Below are positions 15,543 to 25,384 of a stretch of DNA of 64,000 nucleotides, in pieces. Each line of letters opens with the position of its first letter. Positions within the stretch are counted from its first letter, which is position 1. The notes beneath the pieces are model-generated. The model saw only the letters and a list, made by a program, of their open reading frames with translations. It was not told the DNA's origin and did not search any database. Position numbers and translations under genes: made by a program. The stretch comes from Devosia chinhatensis (GTDB taxonomy: Bacteria; Pseudomonadota; Alphaproteobacteria; Rhizobiales; Devosiaceae): the NCBI RefSeq assembly GCF_000969445.1, contig NZ_JZEY01000054.1, positions 1,178,001-1,242,000 on the forward strand. Direction: 5' to 3'.

Positions 15543-16733
15543 ATGAGCGAGACCGCCTCCTACGCCAGCAAGCCCGAAATGTCCCTCGGGCGTCTTTACG
15601 ACACCGGCCCGAGCCCGACGCGCAACGAATTCCAGCGCGACCGCGACCGCATTATTCATTCGACGGCTTTTCGCCGCCTGCAGCACAAGACCCAGGTGTT
15701 TCTTGCCCATGAGGGGCGCCATTTCCGCAATCGGCTGACCCACACGCTCGAAGTCAGCCAGATCGCCCGGTCCATCGCGCGGTCACTGCAGCTCAACGAA
15801 GACCTCGCCGAGGCCTTGGCGCTCAGTCATGATCTCGGCCATACGCCCTTCGGACATGCGGGCGAGCGGGCCCTGCATCGCGCCATGCATGCCTATGGCG
15901 GCTTCGATCACAATGTGCAGGCGCTTCGTGTCGTCACCCTGCTCGAGAATCGCTATGCCGAGCATGATGGCCTGAACCTCACCTGGGAAACACTTGAGGG
16001 CATCCTCAAGCATAATGGTCCGCTGCTCGATGCCGAGGGGCGTCCGGCGGGCCGATATGTGGAGGAGGGGCTGCCCGCCGGCCTCGACCTCATCGCCATC
16101 CCGGCCGACCTTCGGCTGTCCACTTACGCGAGCCTTGAGGCCCAGGTCGCCGCCATCGCCGACGATATCGCCTACAATGCCCATGACATCGACGACGCAC
16201 TGCGCGCCGAACTGGTCACACTTGATGATTTTCTCGGCGTCCCCATGGTCGGGCCGATCGTCGCAGAGGTGCAGGCGCTCTATCCTTCGATCGCCGTCAA
16301 CCGGCAGACGCACGAAGTCCAGCGCCGCATGATCACCCGCTCGGTGGAAGACGTCATCCGCACCAGCGCGGACAATATCGCCGCCTCCGGCGTGCAAAGT
16401 GCCGAAGATGTGCGGCTGGCGGGCCGGAGCCTCGTGACGTTTTCCCAGCCCGTCGGCGAGGCCGAAAAGGGGCTCAAGCACTTTCTCTTCACCCGTGTCT
16501 ATCGCCATGGCTCGGTCATGGAACCGGTGCTCGAAAGCGAGGCTGTCGTCGAACGCCTCTTTGCCCGTTACATGGCCGATCCGGACATGCCGGGACGCTG
16601 GGGCAAAGCGGGCAGGGCGGTGGAGGGGGAGCGACGCGCCCGCATCATTGCCGATTTCATCGCCGGCATGACCGATCCTTACGCGCTCGACGAGCATCAG
16701 CGCCTGTTTGACGCTCGTCCGGATTTCCGTTAA
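15543..16733 (+). CDS. dgt: Deoxyguanosinetriphosphate triphosphohydrolase-like protein
   Basis: The 396-residue protein has the HD-domain dNTPase motifs: [15 protein letters not shown] with the first metal His, [15 protein letters not shown] with the HD pair, and [12 protein letters not shown] at the start. These enzymes split dNTPs into nucleoside and triphosphate and help balance precursor pools. Some relatives restrict phage by dNTP depletion, but this is the housekeeping member found beside argS. It begins the long plus-strand run of core genes. Confidence 0.93.
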   Translation: MSETASYASKPEMSLGRLYDTGPSPTRNEFQRDRDRIIHSTAFRRLQHKTQVFLAHEGRHFRNRLTHTLEVSQIARSIARSLQLNEDLAEALALSHDLGHTPFGHAGERALHRAMHAYGGFDHNVQALRVVTLLENRYAEHDGLNLTWETLEGILKHNGPLLDAEGRPAGRYVEEGLPAGLDLIAIPADLRLSTYASLEAQVAAIADDIAYNAHDIDDALRAELVTLDDFLGVPMVGPIVAEVQALYPSIAVNRQTHEVQRRMITRSVEDVIRTSADNIAASGVQSAEDVRLAGRSLVTFSQPVGEAEKGLKHFLFTRVYRHGSVMEPVLESEAVVERLFARYMADPDMPGRWGKAGRAVEGERRARIIADFIAGMTDPYALDEHQRLFDARPDFR

Positions 16734-16858
16734 CCCGGCCCGACTGGAGCGTTTCGGGCAAAAAAGGCGATATTCTCGCCGCCCGACATGCCGCCATAGA
16801 CTGTTTGCAGCGTCGTTCGTCGGTCAGCGACGACTGGCGCTCTTCCCATAGGTTTGCC

Positions 16859-18604
16859 ATGGATATCTTCGCCCTCTTCACCACCCGGGTCATCGAAGCC
16901 CTGCGTGCCGACCATCCGGAGCTGGAGGACAGCCTGCTCGCGCGCGTCGTGGTCGAGCCCCCGCGAGATGCGTCCCACGGCGATCTCTCCACCAATGCGG
17001 CCATGGTCGTGGCCAAGCCTCTCGGCAAGAATCCTCGTGAGCTGGCCACCGCGTTGGCTGGCCGCTTCGCCCAGGCTCCGGACGTCGAATCGGTGGAAGT
17101 GGCGGGCCCCGGCTTCATCAATTTCCGTCTCTCCAACGCCATCTGGCATCAGGTGCTCAAGGCCGTCGGCGCTCAGGGCGAAAGCTATGGCCGCAGCGAT
17201 GTGGGCCAGGGTGAGCGGGTCAATGTCGAATATGTTTCGGCCAATCCCACCGGTCCGATGCATGTGGGCCATACGCGTGGCGCGGTGTTCGGCGATGCGC
17301 TGGCGTCGCTCATGGCCTGGTCCGGCTATGACGTCACGCGCGAATATTACATCAACGACACTGGCGGGCAGACACTCATCCTCGGACGCTCCGCCCTCTT
17401 GCGTTATCGCGAGGCCCTGGGCGAAACCATCGAAATTCCATCGGGCTTCTACCCGGGCGATTATCTGATCCCGGTCGGTGAAGCGCTCAAGGCCGAGTGG
17501 GGAGCCTCGCTGCTCGATAAGCCCGAGGAAGAGGCCGTGCTGATTGCGCGCGAAGCTGCTCTGGGCGCCATGATGGTGCTGATCAAGGCCGATCTGGCCC
17601 AGCTCAATATCCATCACGACGTCTTCTTCTCCGAGCGCCAGCTTCATGGCGCCGGCGGCGACATCGAAAAGACGCTCGCCTGGCTGCGCGAGGAGGGCAT
17701 GGTCTATGAGGGGCGGCTCGATGCCCCCAAGGGCAAGACCCCCGAGGACTGGGAAGATCGCGAACAGACCCTGTTCCGCGCCAAGGACTACGGTGATGAC
17801 ACCGACAGGGCGCTGATCAAGTCCGATGGCTCCTACACCTATTTCGCCGCCGACATCGCCTATCACCGCAACAAATATCTGCGCGGCTTCAAACACATGG
17901 TCAATGTGCTGGGCGCTGATCACTCCGGCTACGTCAAGCGCCTGCAGGCTGCCGTCAAGGCTGTGTCCCATGGCGAAGCCGAGATCGACGTGCGCATCTG
18001 CCAGCTCGTGCGCCTGCTCAAGAACGGCGAGCCGTTCAAGATGTCCAAGCGCTCTGGCGACCTGGTCACGCTTTCCGACGTGGTCGAGGAAGTCGGTTCC
18101 GACGCAACGCGCTTCATGCTGCTGTTCCGCCGCAACGACGCTTCGATGGATTTCGACTTCGCGCTGGTCAAGGAACAGACCCGCGATAACCCGGTCTTTT
18201 ACGTGCAATATGCCTATGCCCGAGCCTGTTCGATCTTCCGTACAGCCGAGCGCGACATGGCCGGCCTCGACATTTCCCCTGCGGCATTAAGCGCAGCAGA
18301 GGTCGAACGTCTGTCGAGCGCCGCCGATATCGAGCTCATCCGCCTCATCGGCGCCTGGCCCCGCACCGTCGCTGCTGCGGCGCTGGCCCACGAGCCGCAT
18401 CGCATCGCCTTCTATGTTCATGACCTGGCCGCAGCCTTCCACGGCTTCTGGGCCAAGGGTAAGGATGACGTCGATTTACGATTTGTTAACGCATCTGACC
18501 CGACTTTGACGCTGGCTCGACTCGCACTTGTGGACGCTGTACGGCAAGTCATCCGCAACGGCCTAGGCATCCTGGGAGTGAGCGCGCCCGAGGAGCTTTC
18601 ATAA
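16859..18604 (+). CDS. argS: Arginyl-tRNA synthetase
   Basis: The start at 16859 ([20 protein letters not shown]) gives 581 residues. Class I signatures are [11 protein letters not shown] and the KMSK-type FKMSKRSG. The N-terminal additional domain for the tRNA D-loop occupies the first 110 residues, and a C-terminal helical domain recognises the anticodon. It follows dgt by 125 bases and precedes the SPOR gene, the usual alphaproteobacterial order. Confidence 0.96.
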   Translation: MDIFALFTTRVIEALRADHPELEDSLLARVVVEPPRDASHGDLSTNAAMVVAKPLGKNPRELATALAGRFAQAPDVESVEVAGPGFINFRLSNAIWHQVLKAVGAQGESYGRSDVGQGERVNVEYVSANPTGPMHVGHTRGAVFGDALASLMAWSGYDVTREYYINDTGGQTLILGRSALLRYREALGETIEIPSGFYPGDYLIPVGEALKAEWGASLLDKPEEEAVLIAREAALGAMMVLIKADLAQLNIHHDVFFSERQLHGAGGDIEKTLAWLREEGMVYEGRLDAPKGKTPEDWEDREQTLFRAKDYGDDTDRALIKSDGSYTYFAADIAYHRNKYLRGFKHMVNVLGADHSGYVKRLQAAVKAVSHGEAEIDVRICQLVRLLKNGEPFKMSKRSGDLVTLSDVVEEVGSDATRFMLLFRRNDASMDFDFALVKEQTRDNPVFYVQYAYARACSIFRTAERDMAGLDISPAALSAAEVERLSSAADIELIRLIGAWPRTVAAAALAHEPHRIAFYVHDLAAAFHGFWAKGKDDVDLRFVNASDPTLTLARLALVDAVRQVIRNGLGILGVSAPEELS

Positions 18605-18699
18605 TTCGGGCGCAATAATGTGAACACTCGCGGGCAGGCCTCTGGGGCCTTTCCGTATCAAAGGGGCGCTGTCGGCTGACGTCAGCGAAACCGCAACCG

Positions 18700-20700
18700 A
18701 TGGCCGCACAGAGCGACGCACAGGACGATCTCATTGCCGAACTGGCTCGGCTCATGGCCGACGATGCCCGTTCGGATCAGGCACCGCGCCCGCAGCGCCC
18801 GCCTGAAGCTGAAAAAGCGCCGCTGATCCGTATTCCGGGCGGCGATGCGCCTTCCGTCCAGTCGACTGGTATCAACAAGATCCGTATCCCGGGTGCCGCA
18901 AACGCAGCCGAGCCGGGACCGTTCAATTTTGATTTCGGCGTAGCGCCGAAGCGCCCCGCGCCTGCCCAGGTCGAACCAAGCTTTGCACGCGAAGAGCCCA
19001 AGCCTTCCGCGGCCGCACCCGTACCGGCCGATGACGGCCTCGACCATGACGGTCTCGCCGACCTCATCGCCGCCGAGCTGGCAAACGAGCTGACCGCTGA
19101 ACCGGCGCCGCCCACGACTTCGCGCACCGAAGACAATTTTGGCACGCCGCCGGTCTTTGGCCTCGGTGCGCCACCGCCCACGCCGAGCCCGGCGCCCGAA
19201 CTGCCGCAACAGCCGGCGCCGGTCGCCATTCAGCCCGCTGCGCCGGTTGTCCCGGTTCAACACGATCCGGTCGCAGAAGTGCAGCCGGTGTCCGAACCGC
19301 TCATCGAGACGCCGGTCGAGCCGCAATTGCGCGACACGCCGCCCTCCAGCGACGCCCTGCGCGACATCGAGCAATTGATTGCCCCTGTCGTTCAGAAGGC
19401 GCAAAAGGACGCTGAAACCAATCGTGCGCCAAGCCCCGCGCTGCGCAGCCTTGCCACCCCGACCCTGCCGGTTGTCGGTAAGACCGAACCCGTGCGTCCG
19501 CGCAAATCATCCGAAGTGGGTTCCGTCGACGATGCAATACTGGCTGCCGCAGCTGCCAGCGGCGCGCGGGTCGAATGGGTGAACCCCGAAATCGATCAGC
19601 AGGACGTTGAGACTGCCGAGGTCCCGGTTGCGCCGCGCCGCCGCGGCTTCCGTCTGTCGCGCTCCGTTGCCGGGCCGCTCGTCGCCGTTAGCCTTCTGGG
19701 CATTGCCGGTTTCGGCCTCTACTGGCTGCTGGGGCAGGGTGGTGCGCCCTCTGGCCCTGCGCCGCTTCTGGTCGCCGATACCACTCCGGTCAAGGACGTG
19801 CCGGAGCCGACCGAGCCCACCACGCAGCAATCGGTGGTATTCAACGAAATCTCGGGCGCCAACAATCCCGCTGACGAACAGCTCGTGCCGCGCGATCAGG
19901 CCGATCAGGCCGCTCTGGATGAGGCCGTTTCCGGCACGTCCGCGGGCAATGTGATTTCGTCCGGCGATACCGGTGGTGTCGACCCGAACCAGGAAGGCTT
20001 GGTCAACCGCAAGGTGCGTACCGTCACCGTTCGCCCGGATGGCACCATCATCAGCGGCACCAGCGGTATGGCAGGCTCCGCCATCCTGCCCGTCGAGCGC
20101 CCCAATGTTCCCGAGGTTCCGGGCGCCACTTCAACTGCGCCCGATCTCATTGCCGATACTATCGCAGCGACCGAAGATGCGGCGGCAACAGCCGCATTGC
20201 CCGCCGCCGAGGCTACGCCGACGCCTGCTGCCACTCCTGCGACCACACCTGTAACGCCGGGCTCCGTCGTGCCCGTGGTCGATGCCACAGGGGCCGCCAT
20301 TTCGGGCCGCACCGTCACCATTCCATCGACACGTCCGGCCGATTTTGCTCAGACGGCGGCAGGTGCTCTGGCGGCCTCGTCCGTTCCCGCAACCCCACCG
20401 GCTCAAGCTGCCACGACAACCCCTGCCGCAGCCACGCCCATCAGTGATACAACGAGTGGCGCTGCTGCCTATGTCCAGCTGGCCTCCCAGCGCAGCGAGG
20501 ATGCTGCCCGTCAATCCGCTCAGGCGATGAACACCCGCTATGGCGTGCTCTTCGCCGGCGTCGCGCCCGAAATCCAGCGGGTCGATCTTGGCGAGCGCGG
20601 CATCTATTATCGCGTACTCGTCGGTGCCCCGTCCCGCGAGGCGGCCGCTAACATTTGCACCAATATCCGCGCTGCCGGCGGCGACTGCCTCTTGCCCTGA
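18700..20700 (+). CDS. SPOR-domain cell-division/envelope protein
   Basis: The 666-residue protein is largely Pro/Ala-rich and disordered. One membrane helix (about 325-345, GPLVAVSLLGIAGFGLYWLL) separates a long cytoplasmic N-terminal part from a periplasmic part. The last 80 residues form a SPOR domain, with AYVQLASQRSEDAARQSAQ and GIYYRVLVGAPSREAAANIC. SPOR domains bind peptidoglycan denuded of stem peptides at the septum, so the protein probably gathers at the division site. In many relatives nagZ comes next; here scpA follows directly. Confidence 0.9.
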   Translation: MAAQSDAQDDLIAELARLMADDARSDQAPRPQRPPEAEKAPLIRIPGGDAPSVQSTGINKIRIPGAANAAEPGPFNFDFGVAPKRPAPAQVEPSFAREEPKPSAAAPVPADDGLDHDGLADLIAAELANELTAEPAPPTTSRTEDNFGTPPVFGLGAPPPTPSPAPELPQQPAPVAIQPAAPVVPVQHDPVAEVQPVSEPLIETPVEPQLRDTPPSSDALRDIEQLIAPVVQKAQKDAETNRAPSPALRSLATPTLPVVGKTEPVRPRKSSEVGSVDDAILAAAAASGARVEWVNPEIDQQDVETAEVPVAPRRRGFRLSRSVAGPLVAVSLLGIAGFGLYWLLGQGGAPSGPAPLLVADTTPVKDVPEPTEPTTQQSVVFNEISGANNPADEQLVPRDQADQAALDEAVSGTSAGNVISSGDTGGVDPNQEGLVNRKVRTVTVRPDGTIISGTSGMAGSAILPVERPNVPEVPGATSTAPDLIADTIAATEDAAATAALPAAEATPTPAATPATTPVTPGSVVPVVDATGAAISGRTVTIPSTRPADFAQTAAGALAASSVPATPPAQAATTTPAAATPISDTTSGAAAYVQLASQRSEDAARQSAQAMNTRYGVLFAGVAPEIQRVDLGERGIYYRVLVGAPSREAAANICTNIRAAGGDCLLP

Positions 20701-20782
20701 TCCTGCCCGGGGTGGTCTTGCTTGACGCTTGGCTGGCCAGCGTCCAAGGATGACTTATGTTGCCGACTGCCCCGGATCACAG

Positions 20783-21571
20783 ATGACGAGCGCCCAGACC
20801 GAGTGGTTCGACGTGCCGCAGCCAGCGCTTGCCGCCGATGTGCTGCATGTGGACGTGGACGGCTATGAAGGGCCACTGGATCTTCTCTTGGACTTGGCCC
20901 GGCGCCAGAAGGTTGATCTGGCCGGAATTTCCGTTCTGTCGCTGGCGCGGCAATATCTCGCCTTCATAGATCGGGTGCGCGAGGGCCGGATCGAGGTTGC
21001 TGCCGATTACCTGGTGATGGCGGCTTGGCTGGCCTATCTCAAAAGCCGGCTCATGGTGCCGCAGGCGGCTGACGATGATGAGCCGAGCGGGGAAATGCTC
21101 GCTGCAATGCTGCAATTCCGTTTGCAGCGGCTCGAGGCCATGCGCGGCGCAGCCGCGAGGTTGATGGCCCGCTCCCGGCTCGGCATCCACATATTTGGAC
21201 GCGGCGCTCCGGAACCGCTCGAAATTGCCAGGCGCTCTATCTGGGACGCCAGCCTCTATGACGTGCTCAAGGCCTATTCCAGCCAGCGCGAGCGCGGCAT
21301 CGCTACCGATTACGCCCCGTTCGTGCGCAAGGTCTGGTCGCTTCAGGATGCGCGCGACATTCTGCAAAGGCTGATCGGCGACAGCGCTGACTGGGTTTCC
21401 CTTGATGCTTACCTGGCGCAATACCTGGCCAGCCCTGCCGATCGGGCCACCGTTCGGGCCTCCACCTTCGCTTCGAGCCTGGAATTGGTGCGGCAGGGTG
21501 AGATCGACATGCGCCAGGGCCAGACCTTCGGGCCCTTGCTCGTCCGCCGCAGGCAGCGGGACGAAACCTGA
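20783..21571 (+). CDS. scpA: Segregation and condensation protein A (kleisin)
   Basis: ScpA is the kleisin that bridges the SMC heads in bacterial condensin. The protein has the family pattern EGPLDLLLDLARRQKVDLAG, then ADYLVMAAWLAYLKSRLM in the N-terminal SMC-binding part, and a winged helix at the end. The start is uncertain: 20783 (MTSAQTEWF) is taken, giving 262 residues; 20750 is also possible, and neither has a clear ribosome binding site. The stop overlaps the scpB start (TGATG). Confidence 0.93.
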   Translation: MTSAQTEWFDVPQPALAADVLHVDVDGYEGPLDLLLDLARRQKVDLAGISVLSLARQYLAFIDRVREGRIEVAADYLVMAAWLAYLKSRLMVPQAADDDEPSGEMLAAMLQFRLQRLEAMRGAAARLMARSRLGIHIFGRGAPEPLEIARRSIWDASLYDVLKAYSSQRERGIATDYAPFVRKVWSLQDARDILQRLIGDSADWVSLDAYLAQYLASPADRATVRASTFASSLELVRQGEIDMRQGQTFGPLLVRRRQRDET

Positions 21572-22236
21572 TGAACCAGCAAAGCGACGACCAGACCGGA
21601 GAAGTGTTCGCCCGACACGTCCGGATCGTGGAGGCGCTGCTTTTTGCCTCCGCCAATCCGCTCCGACAGACCGATATCGCGCCCTATCTGGGCGAAGGTG
21701 CGGATGTGCGCGCTGTTCTGGAACAGCTGCGCGCCCAGTATGCCGGCCGGGGCGTCAACCTGGTGCGCCGCGGCGATGGCTGGGCCTTCCGCACGGCAGA
21801 GGACCTCGCCTTCCTCCTGCGCCGCGAGGAACAGGAATCCCGGCCTCTGTCCCGGGCAGCGCTTGAGACCCTGTCGATCATCGCCTATCACCAGCCCTGC
21901 ACACGTGCAGAAATCGAGGATGTGCGCGGCGTTGCCACAGGCAAGGGCACGCTGGATTTGCTTATGGAAGCCGGTTGGGTCCGCATGCGCGGCCGGCGCC
22001 GGAGCCCGGGTCGTCCGGTGACCTATGGTACGACCGAGGCTTTTCTCGACCATTTTGGGCTCGAAGCGCTGACCGACTTGCCGGGCCTTGATGAACTGAA
22101 AGGCGCGGGCCTGTTATCCGGTCAATTGCCGGCCGACATGCAGATCCCGCTGCCCTTCTCCGGCGCTCTCCGGGAGGATGAAGACCCCCTTCACCCCTCC
22201 GATCAGGGCGAAGACGAAGATGAGGACGGCCGATGA
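21571..22236 (+). CDS. scpB: Segregation and condensation protein B
   Basis: The 221-residue protein has the two winged-helix domains of ScpB: RIVEALLFASANPLRQTDIA at the start and ETLSIIAYHQPCTRAEIEDV with GRRRSPGRPVTYGTTEAFL in the second. It dimerises on ScpA and regulates the SMC ATPase. Its start overlaps scpA by one base and its stop overlaps the next gene (ATGA), so the three are translationally coupled. The last 40 residues are acidic and variable. Confidence 0.93.
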   Translation: MNQQSDDQTGEVFARHVRIVEALLFASANPLRQTDIAPYLGEGADVRAVLEQLRAQYAGRGVNLVRRGDGWAFRTAEDLAFLLRREEQESRPLSRAALETLSIIAYHQPCTRAEIEDVRGVATGKGTLDLLMEAGWVRMRGRRRSPGRPVTYGTTEAFLDHFGLEALTDLPGLDELKGAGLLSGQLPADMQIPLPFSGALREDEDPLHPSDQGEDEDEDGR

Positions 22237-23342
22237 ACGCAGCATTGAAGGCGAGCGAATCGCAGAACTGGGGACCCCGCGGCACCGCGGGTGTTTCCTT
22301 TGCCGCCTCGCTTGAATTTGACAGCGTCGAGGTCGAGTTGGGCGGGCGTCCGGTTCTTGATCGTTTTGAACTGACTTTGCGGCCTGGCGAGATCGTCTGC
22401 CTGCTGGGCGAATCGGGGTCTGGCAAATCCACCGCCCTGCGCGTTGCTGCAGGGATCCAGCCCATCCAGTCAGGCGCACTGCGCATCAATGGCGAACTGA
22501 TGTCGGCCGCGGGGCTGACCACGCCGCCCAATCGGCGCGGTATTGGCCTCATGTTTCAGGACTACGCGCTTTTTCCCCATCTTTCGGTCCTGAAGAACGT
22601 GCTGTTCGGCCTGACCAATCTTGGCCGTGCCGCAGCGCTTGAGCAGGCGCGTGCGGCCCTCCGCCGGGTGGGTCTGGCGGGACGGGAAAACGACTACCCG
22701 CACCAATTGTCGGGGGGGCAGCAGCAACGCCTGGCCCTGGCCCGCAGCGTTGCGCCGCGGCCGGGTCTCCTGCTGCTCGATGAGCCGTTTTCGAGCCTTG
22801 ATGCGCGCCTGCGCGAGACCGTGCGAGATGAAACTTTGGCCGTCCTGCGGGAAACCAATGCCACGAGCCTCATCGTCACCCACGATCCCGAAGAGGCCAT
22901 GATAATGGGGGACCGTGTCGCTCTGCTCCGACAGGGCCGCATCGCCCAGATCGGCAGCGCTGCGGAAATCTACCGCCGGCCGGTCGACCTGGCCGCAGCC
23001 CGCTTTCTGTCTCCGCTGGGTGAGATCGAGACCGAAGTGCGATCTGGCGCGGCGTCGACGCCGTTCGGGGCAGTACCTGCGCCGGGCTTTGTCGATGGTG
23101 CCCCCGTCACGATAGCAATCAGGCCCGTCGGCGGCGCCGAGATACGGGTCGCGGGGCAGGGGACGCCGGGGCGTATTGTCGCGCGTCGCGAGGCTATCGG
23201 TGTCGATCTGTTCGAGGTCAAGGTCGAAGGGCTTGAGGCGCCCCTTGCCGTCCGCCAATCTGCCAATGCAGGCCTTGTCCCCGGAAAGGACGTCTTCGTT
23301 TCGCTGAATATGGAACACGTTCTTGTGTTTGGGCGCGATTAA
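22233..23342 (+). CDS. Lone ABC transporter ATPase (FbpC/PotA type)
   Basis: The 369-residue protein has a full nucleotide-binding domain: Walker A GESGSGKST, signature LSGGQQQR, Walker B LLLLDEPFSSLD and a switch His in IVTHDPEEA. Residues about 255-369 form a TOBE-like regulatory extension, as in iron(III), spermidine or sulphate importers. No permease or binding-protein gene is adjacent. It overlaps scpB by four bases and precedes tatA, an unusual place for a transport ATPase. Either the permease genes are elsewhere or the ATPase serves another role. Its substrate cannot be assigned. Confidence 0.85.
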   Translation: MNAALKASESQNWGPRGTAGVSFAASLEFDSVEVELGGRPVLDRFELTLRPGEIVCLLGESGSGKSTALRVAAGIQPIQSGALRINGELMSAAGLTTPPNRRGIGLMFQDYALFPHLSVLKNVLFGLTNLGRAAALEQARAALRRVGLAGRENDYPHQLSGGQQQRLALARSVAPRPGLLLLDEPFSSLDARLRETVRDETLAVLRETNATSLIVTHDPEEAMIMGDRVALLRQGRIAQIGSAAEIYRRPVDLAAARFLSPLGEIETEVRSGAASTPFGAVPAPGFVDGAPVTIAIRPVGGAEIRVAGQGTPGRIVARREAIGVDLFEVKVEGLEAPLAVRQSANAGLVPGKDVFVSLNMEHVLVFGRD

Positions 23343-23402
23343 ACCTATTTCTCGGTCTATCTATAGCGCGTAAAGCGTATCTGGAATTGTAGGGAGACCA
23401 TC

Positions 23403-23615
23403 ATGCACGCGCCGTCTATTTGGGGCATTCTCGTTGTCGCCGTCGTCGTTATCCTGCTCTTCGGCCGCGGGAAGATTTCCGGTATGATGGGTGAAGTGGC
23501 ATCCGGCATCAAAGCCTTCCAGAAAGGCATGAAGGACGACGACAAGCCGGCTGAGCGCATCCAGACCAGTGCTGAAGTCGAAGCGCGCGAAGTCGACAAG
23601 AGCAAGGACGCCTGA
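23403..23615 (+). CDS. tatA: Twin-arginine translocase subunit TatA
   Basis: The 70-residue protein has the TatA form: a short N-terminal membrane helix ([20 protein letters not shown]) with the FGRGK hinge, an amphipathic helix ([17 protein letters not shown]) and a charged tail. TatA oligomers form the conducting part of the Tat exporter for folded proteins. AGGGAG precedes the ATG. tatB and tatC follow. Confidence 0.95.
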   Translation: MHAPSIWGILVVAVVVILLFGRGKISGMMGEVASGIKAFQKGMKDDDKPAERIQTSAEVEAREVDKSKDA

Positions 23616-23682
23616 TCGCGCGCCCTCTCGACCCTTCCTGCATAATTAAGGGTGGCGACGCCGCCCTGCGGAGACGAATGCG

Positions 23683-24450
23683 ATGCTCGGCCTAAGCTGG
23701 ACAGAGTTAATGGTGGTTGGCGTGGTTGCGCTGATCGTCATCGGTCCGAAAGACCTGCCGGTGGTGATGGGGCGCATCGGCAAGTTCGTGGGGCAGATCC
23801 AGCGCATGGGCCGCGAGTTTCAGCGCGAAATCAACAAGACCACCGGCCTAGATGAAGTGCGCAACCTGCGCAGCTCCATTACCGATCCCCTGCGCAAGAC
23901 CGCCGACGAAATTCGTCGCGAATTCAACGCCATCGGCAAGGATGGTCAGCAATCCCCGACCGGCGCTCTCAAGCCGACCGATCCAAAGGTCGAGAGCGTG
24001 GCCGACGCTATCAAGGAACAGGCCGGCATGGCTCCCGCCAAGTCCAGCACCGAACTGGCGGGCGAATATGGCTTCAAGCCGACTGCCGCCAAGCCTGTTG
24101 CCGGCACACGCACAACGCCTCCGACCTTCGAGGACACTGCGGCCGCCAAGGCCGCCAAGGCATCCACGGATCTGTCGAGCCAGATCGCGGTGACGCCACC
24201 GACCACGCTCGAAGAGGCGGCGCCCGTCATGGTCCCGGTCGAGCCGGTCAAGGCCAAGCGGCCACGGGCGCCCCGCAAGACGGCATCGCCCCCACTCGAG
24301 GTGACGGGCGCAATCCCCGCCAAGCCTGCGCCAAAGCCGCGCAAGAAGGCTTCCGCCGGGCCCGCTGCCGCTGAAACGCCTGTCGAGCCAGCGCCGAAAA
24401 AGCCCCGCGCCCCCCGCAAAAAGCCCGCCGACACGGCCGGGGAGAGCTGA
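23683..24450 (+). CDS. tatB: Twin-arginine translocase subunit TatB
   Basis: TatB binds Tat signal peptides together with TatC. Residues 1-24 (LGLSWTELMVVGVVALIVIG) form the membrane helix with the conserved Glu, followed by the GPKDLP hinge and the amphipathic helix VMGRIGKFVGQIQRMGREF. The rest of the 255 residues is a long Lys/Ala/Pro-rich cytoplasmic tail, longer than in enterobacteria but normal for alphaproteobacteria. tatC starts three bases after the stop. Confidence 0.95.
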   Translation: MLGLSWTELMVVGVVALIVIGPKDLPVVMGRIGKFVGQIQRMGREFQREINKTTGLDEVRNLRSSITDPLRKTADEIRREFNAIGKDGQQSPTGALKPTDPKVESVADAIKEQAGMAPAKSSTELAGEYGFKPTAAKPVAGTRTTPPTFEDTAAAKAAKASTDLSSQIAVTPPTTLEEAAPVMVPVEPVKAKRPRAPRKTASPPLEVTGAIPAKPAPKPRKKASAGPAAAETPVEPAPKKPRAPRKKPADTAGES

Positions 24451-24453
24451 TCC

Positions 24454-25281
24454 ATGGCCGACGATACCAAGCAGATTGACGATAAGACCAAGGTCGAGGA
24501 CGAGCTGGCCGGCAGCGAAGCCCCGCTGATGGAACACCTGATCGAGCTGCGCAAGCGGCTCATCAACAGCGCCATCGCCATCGTCGTGCTGATGATCTTC
24601 TGTTTCCTGTTCGCGGGGCAGATCTTCGATATCCTGCTCAATCCCTATCGCACGCTCTACCCCAATCCGGGCGACATGGAGCTGATCTATACCGCGCCGC
24701 AGGAATTCTTCTTCACTCAGCTGAACCTCGCCTTCTTCGGCGCGATTTTCCTCGGCTTTCCCTATCTGGCGACGCAAATCTATCGTTTCGTCGCGCCGGG
24801 CTTATATAAGCATGAGCGCCGTGCTCTCGTGCCCTATCTCGTAGCGACGCCGGTCTTCTTCCTCCTCGGCGCCGGTATGGTCTACTTCGTCGTCCTGCCT
24901 CTGGCCCTTGGCTTTTTCAGCGGCATGCAGACCGAGGAAATCAAGCTCCTGCCGCGCGTCTCGGAATATCTGGGCCTTGCCACCACCCTGATCCTGGCCT
25001 TCGGCATCTGCTTCCAGCTTCCGGTCGTGCTGACGCTCCTGGCGCAGATCGACCTGATCAATGTCGACCAGCTCAAGAAGGGTCGCCGCTACGCCATCGT
25101 GGGCATTCTCGCCGTGGCCGCCTTCGTGTCGCCGCCCGATCCGATCTCGCAGATCGGCCTTGCCATCCCGATGTATGCTCTCTACGAACTCGCCATCATC
25201 TCGGTGCGCATGGTGCAAAAGCGTCGCGAAGACGCCCTGGCCGCCCAACAGGCTGACCTCTCCAGCTCATCGTCCGAATAG
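24454..25281 (+). CDS. tatC: Twin-arginine translocase subunit TatC
   Basis: The 275-residue polytopic protein has the cytoplasmic signal-peptide-binding segment MEHLIELRKRLINS, followed by six membrane helices and the conserved FVAPGLYKHERR loop. It is the primary receptor for twin-arginine signal peptides. The gene follows tatB by three bases. The short acidic N-terminal extension (TKQIDDKTKVEDELAG) is of the kind seen in relatives. Confidence 0.96.
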   Translation: MADDTKQIDDKTKVEDELAGSEAPLMEHLIELRKRLINSAIAIVVLMIFCFLFAGQIFDILLNPYRTLYPNPGDMELIYTAPQEFFFTQLNLAFFGAIFLGFPYLATQIYRFVAPGLYKHERRALVPYLVATPVFFLLGAGMVYFVVLPLALGFFSGMQTEEIKLLPRVSEYLGLATTLILAFGICFQLPVVLTLLAQIDLINVDQLKKGRRYAIVGILAVAAFVSPPDPISQIGLAIPMYALYELAIISVRMVQKRREDALAAQQADLSSSSSE

Positions 25282-25384
25282 CCGCGCTCCCTCCGGGCGC
25301 GATTAGCGTGCCCGGGCCATGCAGGCGCGTCCGGGACCTGTCCAGCCTGCATGTTCAAAGAGGCGGGCGCGCCCCGTAGCAACG

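Noticed and set aside
18630-18655. Terminator between argS and the SPOR gene
   Set aside because: Only a five-base stem (AGGCC/GGCCT) with few T residues; too weak to call.
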